DNA from: Prostheceraeus crozeri
Taxonomy: Eukaryota > Platyhelminthes > Polycladida > Euryleptidae
Direction of reading: 5' to 3'
Length of the DNA stretch: 64,000 nt
Assembly (NCBI GenBank): GCA_907163375.1
Contig: CAJQUW010004442.1
Span: 372,001-436,000, forward strand
This document shows positions 12,481-25,900 of the stretch, one piece after another (the first letter of the stretch is position 1; the number at the start of each line of letters is the position of its first letter). Under the pieces are notes generated by a model that did no database searches, was not told the origin of the DNA, and saw only the letters and a list, made by a program, of their open reading frames with translations. The position numbers and the translations under genes were made by a program.

Positions 12481-12969
12481 GAATTTGTGAAGATGGAACA
12501 ATGTTTTTCGCGAAGTTTAACGTTCGTAATTTTGGGAACTAGTAAGAAAAGCATGCAGACAGGCGTCTTAAAAAGGGTATGTTCTATTTTTCAATAGAGG
12601 GCCTATTCTGTCCGACTACATAAAAGTCTGTAGGCTATCTGTAAAATATCGATACTACGAGTAAAAGAGTTGTGGTTCTCGTTAGACCTTTGGATTCATC
12701 ATATCGTGAAAATTGAAATGAATTACTCAGTAGTTGGTATTATAAGAAATGACAGGCTTCAGTTCTCGACCAATAATCTTTCCTTTCATATACATGTAGT
12801 ATCTGGAATTTTCAACTACGGCTTGCAATAAAGTGATAAAGCTTACAGTGCGTTTCTTAAATCGCTGCACAGAATATGCTGTCATTAAAACGCGAAATGA
12901 ATACTAGTTGCAAACATACTTGCTACCATACTAAGTACAGCTCAATATTGATAAAGTGGGGAAATAGCA
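12481..12969. other. Intergenic, nothing recognised
   Basis: No gene or repeat border is visible in this stretch. Confidence 0.5.
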
Positions 12970-12978
12970 TTTTATGGA

Positions 12979-13541
12979 ACGTGTGTGAAGTTAGCGGAGC
13001 CCCAAGAGGAACCACTTTTATCTTGGTATTGGATTCTTTTATTTGTTATTGGATTTCTCAATAACGATTGCCAATTTGTGGAATCTGAGCCCAGATTCAT
13101 GATTAGGAGACTGAAATTGATAACGTAAAAGTTGTTTCGAAGAGAATCACGCTGTCATAAAAAAATGGCTTCGTTGGGTAGTTTCGCTGACTTCACACAC
13201 GTACATGAACATGTTTCGATAGCACCGGTTTTAACTGCACTGTTGTGAAAAATGAACCATATATTTGCCGTCAGCGCGACCAATTGGAACAGGTAGTCAC
13301 AAAATAGAATTGATTTACCACGCCTATCAGTGAAGCCAAGGAGTTGGTTCCGCTAACTTCACAACGGAACCACTTTTATCTGTGAACTTGAATTTCTGAA
13401 ACTCGACTGTGAATTTATGGAATCTGAGCCTAGATTCGTGATCAGGAGGCTGAAATTGACACAGGAGAAGTTGTTTCGAATAGAATTTCGCTTTAATGAA
13501 TAATGCTTCCGGTGGGATGGTTCCGCCAACTTCACACACGT
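12979..13541. mobile_element. Mutator-like MITE arranged as a tandem dimer, 9-bp target duplication
   Basis: The element starts ACGTGTGTGAAGTT and ends AACTTCACACACGT, perfect terminal inverted repeats, and is bounded by the exact 9-bp duplication TTTTATGGA (12970-12978 and 13542-13550), the length typical of Mutator-like elements. Internally it consists of two diverged copies of one unit, each carrying GGAACCACTTTTATCT, GAATCTGAGCC and AAGTTGTTTCGAA in the same order, about 360 bp apart. Internal ends of the unit at about 13181-13202 and 13343-13362 also carry the terminal motif. It encodes no protein and is therefore non-autonomous. Confidence 0.85.
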
Positions 13542-13550
13542 TTTTATGGA

Positions 13551-14214
13551 ACAGTTTCGCATGTTTCTTCTGTAAATTATGACAAGGATAGGCTTGACTA
13601 ATAAATTTTGCGTTGAACCTAACTCGAGGAAATAGAAAAATAATGTAATAGCAACAATTGTATCGCTTTCATAAGTCGATTAGCATCCGTTGAATAAGAC
13701 AAGTTTTTGACCTGCGCAAGCATGATAATGACGTTTTCGGATTATTGATAATACCATCAATTAAATTACGTTTAAAATCTCTGATGATCTTTTAATAAAA
13801 AAATCTGAGATGTAAAATATGATCTAATAATTAAAAAGCAACATGTCTGAGGTAGTCGAGTTTAATTTGCTTAGTTTTATATCATGTCTATCATGACGAA
13901 CGCTAATATCATGGCTAGGATGTGAACTTCCTTGACACACACACACACGCGCGCGCATAATCCATTGCCTAAGAATGATTCTATAAATGACTTTAAATGC
14001 CAGCGCACATTTCTGCACATCAAGTCATAAAAACGATTTCTGAATATAATGAATATAATAATATGAAAATGATTACTGAATATAGGTCTGACATAAGTTT
14101 CAATTGAAGCTGGGACATTCCCATAACGACGTCTACATGTTTCATAATTTTAATAAACTTATAGTTAATAAGACTTAAGGTTTGTCCTTAAGAGGACAGG
14201 TGGTGCGTTCCCAC
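13551..14214. other. Intergenic with one dinucleotide microsatellite
   Basis: A short (AC)n(GC)n tract lies at about 13934-13957. Nothing else is recognised. Confidence 0.6.
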
Positions 14215-14860
14215 CGGCAGACATTAAACGTTCAAGGCGCGTCAAACTTTTGACTATCCTAGGACTACATTTTAGAGCCAAACTTGACGAGATCGGTGTG
14301 GAGGACCTTCCCACTAGTCCATTTTTCACTCAGCGCTTCTAAAGCGGGGCTGGACCTTACCCCTAATGGTCCTCTGACTTGTGATCCTCGACAAATGCAT
14401 GAATGCATGAATAGTCCGGCAGCCAGAACGAGTTTCTGCAAGGAACGAGGCCGAAAGTGAGACTAGTGAGTTCCACATGTCGCAGATTGCAGTTTTTGGC
14501 TAAAATGAGTTTTGGCATGGAATGTTTTATTATGCATTATATCGGCTATGTATGCTATGTATGCAAGAATGTGGTTGAATGTGGATTGCCGACATTTGAG
14601 GGGTGCCTGAAGATATTCCATGCCAAAAATTATGACTCTGGGCTAAGTACTTTTCGTTTAATCAGAGAAAACATACAAAATTTCAGAAGGTCTTTAAGCA
14701 CAAAGACTTGACGGATCTGATTGCGTGCCGGGCGGACCTACCCGGGGGTCCATAACATAGCGCTATACGGGCTGGACTTCACCCTTAAGTGTACGAGATC
14801 GTACAAGGCCGCTTAACAAGTGATCTCCTTGGTCAAAGTTTCAGGCTCGATTGATTAGGA
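14215..14860. repeat. Two related structured segments in direct order
   Basis: Segments at about 14320-14395 and 14760-14840 share the order GGGCTGGAC, a CACCC/ACCCC block, and a GTGATC motif followed by a CCT-rich stretch. Each is preceded by GC-rich hairpin-prone sequence (for example the hairpin around CCTACCCGGGGGTCC near 14740). They lie on the 3' side of the leftward reverse-transcriptase remnant at 15274-16152 and might be its terminal repeats. I looked for a hammerhead ribozyme core there and did not find one. Identity unknown. Confidence 0.35.
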
Positions 14861-15273
14861 ACGTATATATAAATAGACACTTAGTAATCACCATGTCAAC
14901 CCCATGGAGACCAGTAACCGACACAGTCCATTCATCACACTAGGGTAGTTAGCGATAAAAAAAAACGTTAAAACAAATAAAACAATAGCCAGTCGTCAGC
15001 AGGTATCCGCCTGATTGCGTTTCGGCCCCTCTACCTGAACGCTCAAGCCCAGGCGGGCGGGTCCCCGCATAAACTTATATGCGGCTGGCATTCTAAAATC
15101 AATACAGTAATGATATGTGTAATAATAAGTAATACTGATAGTAATAGTAAAAACAAAAACAAAACAACCGCAAAAGACGGATACATCCAAAACAAACTAA
15201 AATATATGTGTGAAATACTGAAATGGTATAACCAATAAAAAAAATGTTAAGAAAACAGTGTTAATTATATTGT

Positions 15274-16152
15274 TTAAAATGCGCACTGCGATGTCAGCTG
15301 CCTGGCTGAGAAATATCCAAACTTGACTAGAAAATTGTTATGACCGGTTAGGATTTTCTCAGTACATGCCTTCATTTTAGACTTACAATATCCTCTGCTG
15401 CTCATCACAAAAAGTGTCATATTAATTCGTTTAATTAGATCTTCAAGATGTGAGCAGATGCGACAATAACGTAAAACCTGGCCGGCAAATACATTAATTC
15501 CCATGTTATAAGGTATTGCACTGTCTGGAAATGTCAACAGAACAACAGGGAAATCAAAATCTTCCACTTTATGATATATTGAGGTTCGAAGACCGTCACT
15601 ACTAGATTGGAGTCTCATATCGAGGTAAACAACGGCTTTGTCATTGACTTCGTTTCTATCTGCAAGAAGCTCCATTGGGTAAATTTTCGGAATTAAGGTA
15701 TTGAAATGCTTGTAATTTATTACGCATATATCGTCTATATATCTCGAAGTGTTTGACAATAATTTAGCTAGTCCAAACTTTTTATTTTTAACCAATTGTT
15801 TCATAAAAGCAAATTCGCAATTTAACAGAAACAAGTCGGCAAGTAAAGGACTGCAATTCCCTCCCATTGGTACTCCTCGAATTTGTCTGAACACGTAACC
15901 GGAAAAAGAAATGTAGACTTCAGACACTATAAAATCAATAGCCTTCTTAAAAGAGTCCACGTCATAACAAGAATACCCCTTATATTTGATTTTGGAGAAA
16001 AACGACTTCTCATATCCTACACACAAGTATCTACGATTAGTGGAATTGAATGTGAGATCAAGGATGGAAAAAATATTATTCTTGATAGCACCTTGATCTA
16101 AGTTTGTATAAAGAGTAGAGAAGTCAAAAACTTGCATAGAGTAGACGTTCAC
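15274..16152 (-). pseudogene. Penelope-like reverse transcriptase, 5'-truncated but open
   Basis: An uninterrupted 292-residue frame contains the reverse-transcriptase core in order. Motif A region is V-F-D-F-S-T-L-Y-T-N-L near the start, motif B is R-G-V-P-M-G-G-N-C-S-P-L-L-A-D-L-F-L, and the catalytic motif C is R-Y-I-D-D-I. A V-V-Y-L-D-M-R-L segment and a conserved Y-H-K-x-x-D-F-D-F-P thumb-side block follow. The start codon sits just before motif A, so fingers motifs are missing and the element is truncated at its 5' end. It ends without a GIY-YIG domain, as in endonuclease-lacking members of the family. A 20-bp hairpin (CCGCAT...ATGCGG) lies downstream near 15074-15093. Active-site aspartates are intact, which suggests a fairly recent insertion. 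Confidence 0.75.
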
Positions 16153-18135
16153 GTTAGAAATTTAGCATTTTATTGGCGGAATAAGTTATTGATAAGTTGG
16201 CAATTTCCTTTGAAGCGGAAGTCATAACTGTAGTTTGAAAAGTAAGTGCGCGTTTCATGTTTCGAATACGTAGGCCCTATGAATATACATATGCACTCTC
16301 TGTATTCATAAAAGATATTGAATTTAGTAGGGGGCCATATAATTTGTGAATGCTCATGCATCTTAATTCCGAGGAAGAACCGTCTTGAGTGAATCTCAAA
16401 ATATGATTCATTTTGAATATTCAATATGGTTCAATTTCAAGCATAATTTGCAACTTCATTCAAATGTTTGCAAGGTCACGCGACAGTCAATTCAAAAATT
16501 GCAAGGTCACGCGACAGACAAATGGAAACAGCTGGAAACACGAAAAGAAAGCTCGTACAGATGCGCATTGTCTTTGTAACGGCATGCTCATATTTTGATT
16601 AGATTTTGCAATCGCGAAAGAAATTAGACCACGTTCATATCTTGTAAATAATAAACACCAACGAGCGCGTTCGTCCGGTATATAGAACTGAGTGACGAAT
16701 GTGCGACATGAAGATTTTAACACAATTAATCAATTGTCATCAAGGCAGACGTAAAGTGAATAAGAAATTTTTCTGAAGCATTTAAGTTGTTTTCCGTCCA
16801 CGCAATTTGCAGTTATTGTCTATTTGGAAGTTTTGTGTATTAAGAGTTGCACCTGCCCCTTTATATCATAAACTGTTACTGTCATTAAATGGTAATCATT
16901 GCAGAATATTGACACTCTAAATCGAAAAGTACACATATTTTTCAGTTGATTGATAGAAACAATGAATTTTAAGGAACCGGCATAACATTTCGAAATTAGC
17001 TGAAATTTTAAATGAGAGCTTCTTTATAGACCGCACGGGTGCAGCACTACCGGATGAATTTTAAAAAAATTGATAATCGCTCCACCTTAATTCAAATTTA
17101 CATTTGAATGCCGTACTCACGGCTATTCAGGGGACGTGAATCCAGTCTCATGCCAATGTCTTTACAGGGAATTTTCTATGTATCCGATAAATCTCACATT
17201 CTGAAAAATATGCTATTTCTAGGCCTGACGGATTCGCTGATTAATTCAGGTGCAAGAGGATCTGGTCAAGATATTCAAGTTTCAATGATTCCCTAAAATA
17301 GTCAAATCAAGGAAGTTGTGTGATTAGATGAGTACTAATGAATTATAGCGTAGGCTGTTAGGAGATGTTTGATCAGAACATCTAATGATGGCGTCAGGTG
17401 TGTTATTCTTGCTATTCATAGAACGCGTGAGAGTTCATCGGTCGTGTTTTAAAAGATATACTTCTGGTATACCAAGTCTGTTGTCTTCAATTTTAATTCA
17501 CTGCATTTGATTTGATTCATTAACCTTTATGACAATGCTTTAACTCTTCAATACACTTGCCGTCAGAAAGCTAAGGGAATGAATATTTTGTTCATGGGTA
17601 AGGTTATCAATTCAAAACAATGCTAATTAGTGCTGCTACCGTCTTTGTATTCTTTGAACTTTGAATTGCATGCATCTTTCAAAGACAAAGGACTTTTACT
17701 AATTGAGTTCATATAATAAGCGTTGTATTATCAATAACATCACATTGTGGTAATCACGTTTAGACTGATGGAAATGGCGAAATAATTTAATTTCAGGTAG
17801 ACATGATATACAAAGCAATCAGCACATTAAGTGAGATTTTCGTGGCTACTCTTCGAATGCTACTTTTTCACACACTACTGATATGTCATCTAAGTCAGTG
17901 TGCATGTAACTACTTATTAATAGTGCTTTTTTGCAAACACAATATAAACACACGTAGTTGCATTCCCACTTGAAAAATGGGAGCGGATCTGAATAGCTGC
18001 ATGCACTTCATTCAATATCAGGAATCATCAGCAGACACATCTCTAAAGCATTGTCAAATCCCTACTTTCTGGCTTACAGAAAGCAGCAATTATCAATTAT
18101 TACAGGTGCACCAACATGGACTACATTTCAGTAGT
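16153..18135. other. Intergenic, one short duplication
   Basis: GCAAGGTCACGCGACAG occurs twice at about 16470-16486 and 16501-16516. No gene is supported; the open frames at 16170-16424 and 16487-16723 are featureless. Confidence 0.5.
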
Positions 18136-18146
18136 GTGTTGAATTG

Positions 18147-18338
18147 CAAAAAATGCTCTAACGTCACTATACTCCCCATAGTGGGGGCTTGGACGTTGAT
18201 GACACAGTCGCTTTTCTGGAGCGCTATAGTACTTTTAGTCCGGATGACCTTCCTCCCGACTTCCAATGACACTTTCGGGGCTCGACCACTGGACCGAAAG
18301 ATCTTTGGGTCAAGCACTTAACCACTGTGCCACGGAGT
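18147..18338 (-). mobile_element. tRNA-derived SINE with target duplication
   Basis: On the minus strand the 5' part has RNA polymerase III promoter boxes with tRNA spacing: an A box TGGCACAGTGG (18333-18323) and a B box GGTCGAGCCCC (18287-18277). The insertion is flanked by GTGTTGAATTG (18136-18146) and GTGCTGAATTG (18339-18349), a 10 of 11 match. It interrupts the same interspersed repeat seen near 1669 and 2690. The body after the tRNA-like head is not similar to any LINE tail I recognise. Confidence 0.7.
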
Positions 18339-18349
18339 GTGCTGAATTG

Positions 18350-19445
18350 AAGTAGTTATTTAATGAGCATAGCGGGTATTTCACTGAATATGCTAATTAC
18401 GTGCACCGAATTCGTTGTGGGCAAGGCTGCATACTAGTGTATCTGGTAGGCTATGACTTTGCTTATCTTTTAAATCTGCACATTGCCATGATGTGAAAAA
18501 TGTCATGGGGCAATATCCTAAGGAACATATCATTATATAATATCTAAAGGAATTTTCACCATGACAAATTAATTTCTCGTATCTTTATCAGACAAACCCC
18601 GCCACTAATGCAAAAAATGCACGTGCGAAATGTCATGCGCGCCACTTTTTGCCAGCTCCAATTTAATGCACGCACACAACCTTGACCTATTTCTGATGTC
18701 TAGACATATGAATATATAATCATACCGAGAACTTTGTACATCCAACGACTGGAGCTCATAGTCTCATACACAAACCATCGAATCTTTCTTGAAAGTCTAC
18801 AAGATGCAGAATAAGCGCCAATGCGGCACACACTGATCTTTGCTGGACCTCTACTTATGTTAGTTCGTTTGGAGGCAAAGGTAACGAATTGCGGACCTTT
18901 TCATGCAATTTATTAATGACATGTCCCAATTTCACTCTCTTCAAAGAAAAACTAAAAGTACAAGTTTCATATCCTTCTTTTATAATCTGTTTGGGTTGCG
19001 GGGTTAACTTTTTGGCGGGGCTTATCTGGAAATGATCCCATTTCATTAGTATTACATGAGCTGCAATTTGCCTCAGAGCCATCGTTGATGCTATTTTAAA
19101 ATTTAACATGGATAGGACGTGGCTATTTTTCGATTTCTTTTAGATGTGCCTTTAGATGAAGATGATGTTACATGAATTAAGACTATAGTAAATTTTATTG
19201 AGCAAGCACGAAAAAACTGTAGTAAATGAACTCCACTCGTATTAGTTCACTATCTAATCATAAACTGAAGATGTCAGATATCTAAAATGAACCCATTGTA
19301 GGCTTTAACCTACTGTATTGAGATACAACCGTTCAATAGTTCGAAGACTACTGAAGATTTTTAAGCAAACCTAGAGTTTAAAGCGGGCTATTGCATTCAC
19401 TATCGGAAAGTTGTCTCCAAAGTCATGTAGAAAGTCTGTTTCGGT
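18350..19445. other. Intergenic, nothing recognised
   Basis: No supported gene; the minus-strand frame at 18855-19109 has no domain. Confidence 0.5.
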
Positions 19446-19669
19446 GCACACTGTAAACTGTCACCTCCTAAAATCGAAGAAATCTGCATCCTAAAGCGCG
19501 ACACACTAGAATTTTAGGAGGTTGCGTGAAATAGAATGCTGACATACTAAAGAGAACAATAACACTAGTGCGCTAGCCTCCTAAAACGCTTTGCTTTAGG
19601 ATTTTTTTATTAGTTACGAATAGTGTCTCGCTTCAGTGTGTGATTTAGGAGGTGCTGGTTTAGAGTGCA
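19446..19669. mobile_element. Short MITE-like inverted-repeat element
   Basis: The left end CACTGTAAACTGTCACCTCCTAAA pairs imperfectly with the right end, which on the opposite strand reads CACTCTAAACCAGCACCTCC. Internal copies of CCTCCTAAAA recur in both orientations at about 19565-19600. At 224 bp and without coding capacity it looks like a MITE. The target duplication is unclear, so the superfamily is left open. Confidence 0.55.
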
Positions 19670-20939
19670 TGGTAAAATACAGTAAAAGAATTAAATTAAA
19701 AGTCCGACGTGTTTCGTGCATACATGCACGCATGAACTTGGACAACCAACAGTAAAAACAAAAAAGAATAAATTTCTGATTTTCTTTTGATAATTGCCTT
19801 GATTTCAATGCATGCGATACACCAAAAACAAAAATACATATTTTCGCGAATATTTCATTATATTTACTGTCTGTTTGTGTCGGTTGTCCCATTGATGAAG
19901 TGCGAGTGCGCGAAACGCGTCGGGGTTCTTAAATTAAATTCTCATGGCCGTAAAATGCATTTTTCCACGGAGAGATGCAACCTTTTAACATGAATAATAA
20001 TCTCTTGTTGTTGGATACTCTCTTGTTGTAGCACATATAAATTCGATAAGTGCAAATTGCTCCTAAAGACATATGTACATGTATTGAAATTAAAAGATCC
20101 CTTAATAGAAAAATATTACTCTGACAGATGTAAATGAAACGGAGGAAAAAATAAGAAATTTTTCTATATGTAATACTTATCAACGAATCTCTTGCTAAAA
20201 ATAAATCACTTCTTAGAAAAAAGTACATGCATAATTAAATAATCTATTATGTCTATTAGGTGATCGCGCTCTTTATAAGCTCTAATTATTCGTAATTTCA
20301 AATTCATTAGCGCTTCATTCTCGCTACTGCTCCAGCTGTGAACATGCGCCTGTCCTGCTCATCTTCGACAGAAGAGCTCGTCTTTAAACTATTTTTTCTT
20401 CCGCTCGTGCGGTGCTATCTCTGGAAGTGGGGGATTAATTAAAACAAGATTGAGGAAGGCGTCAATTAATTTCTGTTTCCCGACCGCCAGCCGTGCTGGA
20501 CAAGGAAGCGGGGCGGAGGAGTGACTTGTTACCTGCTCCCGACACGGGGAATACGACGTGACTGAGCACTGCTCATCGTGCATTGAAGGGAAAATTGCTC
20601 ATTAAATCGTTTGTTAAGCTCGCTGGGGGTCGGCTCGTGCGTCAGACCGAATCGGTGACATATTGGCTGTTGCTGGGCCGCACTGGACCGTTCCATAGAG
20701 CACCTATTGGTCTGATAATGTGTTAGTCACTTGGATGGACAATGAGACAGGTGTGTTGACAGTAAGTCCGAATAAAAATGGCATGCAGGAACAATAGCGT
20801 CGTAATAGCATTCGTGTGACTTGGATTTGAACACAATTTGCAAAATGAGACAGGTTCGGAGCAGCAAAATATGATGTTTAAAAGCATAAAGCATAATATC
20901 TCTACCAAAAAATCATTATAAAAAGAGACAATGTGCACA
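19670..20939. other. Intergenic, nothing recognised
   Basis: No supported gene or repeat border; short open frames on both strands lack motifs. Confidence 0.5.
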
Positions 20940-22960
20940 AAAATGTTCAGATTCACGACCGAAAGAAACTTTAAGAAAGGTCCGAAATTCATTCCATCTC
21001 AGAGACTCGATGATAAACGAACAAAAGATGCAAGAATTTCGCTCGCTCATCTTACATAGCATATCAGATGGAATGAATACATTGAATCTAACACGCTCCT
21101 TATGACTGATAATGCGATTGATTCCCATCACGAACTTATTCCCATTCCTGTAAAATGTCCGTTTAAGGGCAGGCGCTTTCCTCCACCCAAAGTATCTCCA
21201 GATGTGGAAAGGAAACTCAATGCACTTGTTAATTCTGTTGACAGTTTAATTTCAAGACAACTCAAACATCCATGCATCAACTGTGAAGAATCTGTCTCAC
21301 CTGGAATGGAAGACATTGAAAGAATTGAAAGAGGACAATATTCCCAATGACAAAAGGTGGTGAGATGGTTGTTGCAAGTTCGAATTATTATAACACCCTC
21401 GCCTTCGATCATTTGAGTGATATATCTACCAACGAAAAGTTATCAAGCGACCCGACACCCAAGGAGAAAAATCCATTAATGCATTATGGAAGAATGCGGT
21501 TGAAACCTCATCCGTTATGCCAGAAAAGCAGGTCAACAAATTGAAAGCCAAAAATTCAGTGATATCCGAATTTTGCCATCTACCGAAAACATATAAGCAT
21601 GATATGGATATTCGTCCAAGTTTCCAACAGCGGTAACCCATTTGAGAGGGTGTCGTTATTGCATACTCAAACATTTTCTCAATGGAGAATACTTACCAGT
21701 TGTCATCAACTTTGAAAAGTACACCAAAGAATCATCTGGAAAACAAGACAATAATTATCATTGATGTAATCAATCTTAATACTGATATTGACACCCAAGA
21801 AGTCATATCTGTGGTTACGGATTTATTTAAGATCAGATTCTCTGATGCGGTATGGGGAATTCCTATAGATAGACTGATAGAAATTCTTACTTTTATTTTC
21901 CAAAATAATTCCTTTCATTTTGAATGACGTTTTTATAGACAAAAGTGTGGACTTGCCTTGAGATCGAAAGTGTCACCGATACTTGCGATTCTCGTGATGG
22001 ATTCTTTTGAAAGATCGACTGTTTTTCAACGAACACTTAACTACCCTCCTACGTTTTTGCGCTATATTGACGATTGTGTTCTGGTGACGGAGGGTAGCAC
22101 AAGCATATAGACGATGATTTCCGAGGTAAATACTCATCATCAGAGCATCAAATTTTATATATGGATCCCAGGCAGTGATGGTTACTAATCTGTATTTTTA
22201 TTATCAACCATTTGTATTGATGCAACTGGTACTTTGCACCATCGATTCTACAGTAAGGAGGCAAATAAAGTAATTTTCATCCACTCTTCATCAGCCCTAC
22301 CATCCTTTGTGAAAGATATCACTATCATTGAAGAATTTCGACGCGTAGATGGACTTTGCTCCATATAATGAGGACAGGAGAATTGCAACTACTGCCAGAA
22401 ATTGAAGAGAAATGGCTGTTTCCATCACATCATGAAACGCTGTTCGTGCCAATGCTTCTCGTCGCTCAAATTATGCAGGATTCGGCGATTCGTGCATCCT
22501 TAAAGTACCTTTTGTGAGTGGCAAATTTAACTATGGGCTTCGTCGAATGATTTATAAAATTGGACTTAACGTTCGCGTTGCTCATCAGCAGCCTTCCAAC
22601 AATTCACAGCAGCTTAGAAAGATACGACGTTACAGTAATTACCCAAAACGATCCTGCATAATTAATGATCCATGTTTATGCAACACAAAGTTTGTGGTGT
22701 ACAGAGGCCATTGTCGAGAGTATGAGTCATTCTCCTCGTTCATAGGAAGCACATGAAGATGTTTCCATGAACGAGTTGTCGAACATCTTCAACCAAGTCG
22801 GTCACGGGTCCTTATAAACATGCTCTCCCATCAAAAATCTCCCAAAACACCTTCACATTCAACATCATCAGCAGTCATCCGAACGAAATATGATCCAGAA
22901 TAGCTGAAGCAATCGCTATAAATCAGACATCTCCCATTTAAATAGCAAGGATGAATTCGT
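20940..22960 (+). pseudogene. Near full-length Penelope-like element, heavily decayed
   Basis: Plus-strand pieces appear in family order. First comes an N-terminal K-G-P-K-F-I-P motif (about 20970), then T-K-G-G-E-M-V-V (the conserved D-K-G-G-x-V-V region, about 21350), then E-K-L-S-S-D-P-T-P and L-P-K-T-Y-K-H. Next are I-I-D-V-I-N-L-N-T-D-I (motif A region, about 21750), S-P-I-L-A (motif B), and L-R-Y-I-D-D-C-V-L-V-T (catalytic motif C, about 22060). The end has a linker with G-L-N-V-R-V-A-H and an endonuclease remnant with F-I-G-S-T and E-R-V-V-E-H-L (about 22500-22790). Multiple stops and frame changes separate the pieces. It is clearly older than the copy at 37868-39166. Confidence 0.7.
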
Positions 22961-25900
22961 TGATTATAGTCCTTTCTTATTCAATTTTTTGTGTACGTGT
23001 ATAAATGTATATCTTTTGATTATTTGTTATTTTGTAATTACATTTTCTTTGTACATGCATTAGCTTGAATCTTTCCTCTCGTGGATGACAACAAGTGACG
23101 CTTTGCTTTTATATGTGCTTATTATTATGTCGTGTGCTTTATGTCAGCTGCGTTTTACTTCAAGTCAATGTGAATGGTGCGAGTTATTGTCGGTCCAAAT
23201 TGTCTCGTCATCTATTATTCGCCTGAAGATGGAGCAGGTCTCCGCAACATGTCACGCATCGTATCGCTATAGACTACAATTTGCAGATCGGTCTTCTCAC
23301 TATAAACTTTTTCTTTTGATTAAATCGTGCGTCTGCTGTTCATGCCTTCTCCACTGTAGAAAGAAACTTTATTGCAATAAGTCAAATTGCTGGCTGGAGG
23401 AGGTCGCTGACTTGTTTTAAACGACATTGTAAAGATGCACAACTTAGAGAAGTCAGTTTCGCGTATATGTGCTTGTTGCATGCATAATATTAATATAGTG
23501 TATATCAAAATGGTAATAGCAGTAAAGAAAGAATTATTTATTATTCCCTAAAATGACAGATATGCGTTCACATTGGTCAGCGAATATTGCAAAACACAGC
23601 AATGGGCATGACAGATACAACTAGATATGACGTTAACAGTTCGGAAAACCCCATCGCGACGGGGATCATAAGCAAAATGACCAGCTAGGACGCGTTTCGA
23701 GTTCGTTAACCTTTTGTGGACCGCGCTCAGACTTCAGGAACAAATCGGTTGCGAGAAACCCCCAAACTATAGCAAAGTGTGACCCAGAGTAGGCACAATC
23801 TAGTCTTATCCACCAAGTACCTGACAGAAGCCCTGTACCACCATTGCAGATCCTGATATGTTGCAATAGATTCAGGACAATGTATTAAGCCGACAACGGA
23901 CATGCACATACATGTTCTTATGCAAAGGTCTACCATATAAAGCTCCTTAGTGCCGGCTCTTTTGCACCTGTGCCATGTTGGAAGTTTGGAACAAGCCAAC
24001 AATGAAAAATGTAGCAAAAAATTATTTTCAACAAAATAATCATTGTCAAAAGATATTTTACGAACCCATAATCCATGATTCCTTGACTGTCGAGAACCTA
24101 ATATCAGCCACTGCGGATATCCACTATCCTCTTGTCTTCGGTGCATTCAATTAGATTTATAAATAACATGTGACATACCCTACTGAGTGTAGAAAGAGTG
24201 TGACTTTGAGAGAGCGAACACAAATTTGGAAAAGTTGTTTTGCACATGAAACTCTTCTTTAGTAAGAGAATAAATACGCTCGCACTTAAAGCAGGATAGT
24301 GAGTCAACGGCGAAAGGAATTCTAATGAAAACTTTTCTACATTTAGGACCAACCTGGATCACTAGCAATTTGTTCACGATTATACTTGATGTAGCAAGTT
24401 GGATTCCATGCAGTTAGCCGGTTTTCTCGATCTGTTCTTGTAAATTTCTATGACGGCATGTAAGCCATATCAACACCAGTTATCAATTTAGCGGTTTGCA
24501 TTACAATTTTAATCGGTCATCACATGAACACAAATGACCAGAACCCAGCACACCTGAACACTTCTTTACATACTATTTTTGCATGTTTTGAAGAGAATAA
24601 CTATTTCAAGATTTAATAGAGTCCACAAAACCGATGTTCGCAGATCCAAGTTGATACGTCAAACACAAGCCCACTGTCGATCTGACAACCAATAAGATCG
24701 GTCCATGCAATTTTATACACGTAATCATAAAAAAAACTGCACTTCAGGTCTTTCGATCCACATCAATTACTGAATTTGATCAGTCAATGAGTTAGAACTC
24801 CAAGTCCAAAACAAAAAAAAACAAGAAAAGTTATGCTAATATGAAGGCTGTAAATATGAATAAGCATTATTTTTCTCACTTAATTGCAAAATTTTAATAT
24901 CACACATTGTTAGGATGCACAATAATATTGTAGGCTTATTTATGTAACAAAATTGAATTAAAGGATGGATAGATTAAATCTCTGAAGATTGACAACATAA
25001 AAGAGTGCGTGAACAATTGCACGCAATTAAGCGTTGAAAGCTTTTTTGCGTTGACCTTTATAGGCACATTTCCATCAATTCTTGTTCTCAATTGCGAAGA
25101 GAAGAATTTCTTTTAAAACATAATAAGCTCATGCGCTGACAATGACAAACAACGATTCAAGAAAACAATAACAATTATCAAAAGCAGTTATTCGAATACT
25201 TTCAAGAAAAGAGATTTACCACTAAGACCTAGGGTTTGATTTAATAATCTAGATTAATATATGATTTTGTCTCTTCATTGGTTGCAGCTGCGCAAAAATA
25301 ATTCGCATTCTTTTTGAAAGTTGCTCATTAAACATTCAATTTACCATTTATGAATAACTAGAAAACTGTCAGCACTGCACTGACATTCAAATTAAGGCCA
25401 GTCAGAGCTCACCATAACATGCATACTTAAGGATTGCGCCCTGACCTGGTACCAACTCTGATATACGGCCACTAAGTGATTCCGCCGATTGAGTATTTTA
25501 AGTAGTATCGGATATTTCCAAATGTATCTTCCTTTTCAAATGAATATAATCGGGGATGATAGAACAGAGTTGCAGCAGGTAGGTCTAATGTGTTTGATTT
25601 ACACCTCGTCACCTCACGCTATCCCCTCATCCATCATCAATCAGCTCTTCATTATCACACATTTGCCCCTCGACATTATCACCGTCCCGCTCGCACGTTC
25701 TGCAACTTGGAGAACCCCTGGCCAGTGGAAGAAGGTCGGGATTCGCCCCAGGGGTAATCGCTTCACCGTCAGTTGCCCGGCTCTCTCAAAAATTGACAGT
25801 TACGGCCTAGTGGGGAAGTAATAAGGCATTAAAGGGCGCGCCCTGACCGGCGGCGCACAGATGGGAGCAGGTAGAGGGCAATTGCGTCACCAGCTTGCAG

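Noticed and set aside
15000-15070. Possible hammerhead ribozyme downstream of the reverse transcriptase
   Set aside because: A GAAAC box is present on the minus strand but the CTGATGA core is not, and helices do not form in the right places.
23727-24146. 139-codon minus-strand frame
   Set aside because: No domain, no splice support and no second copy; background open frames of this size occur elsewhere in the window.
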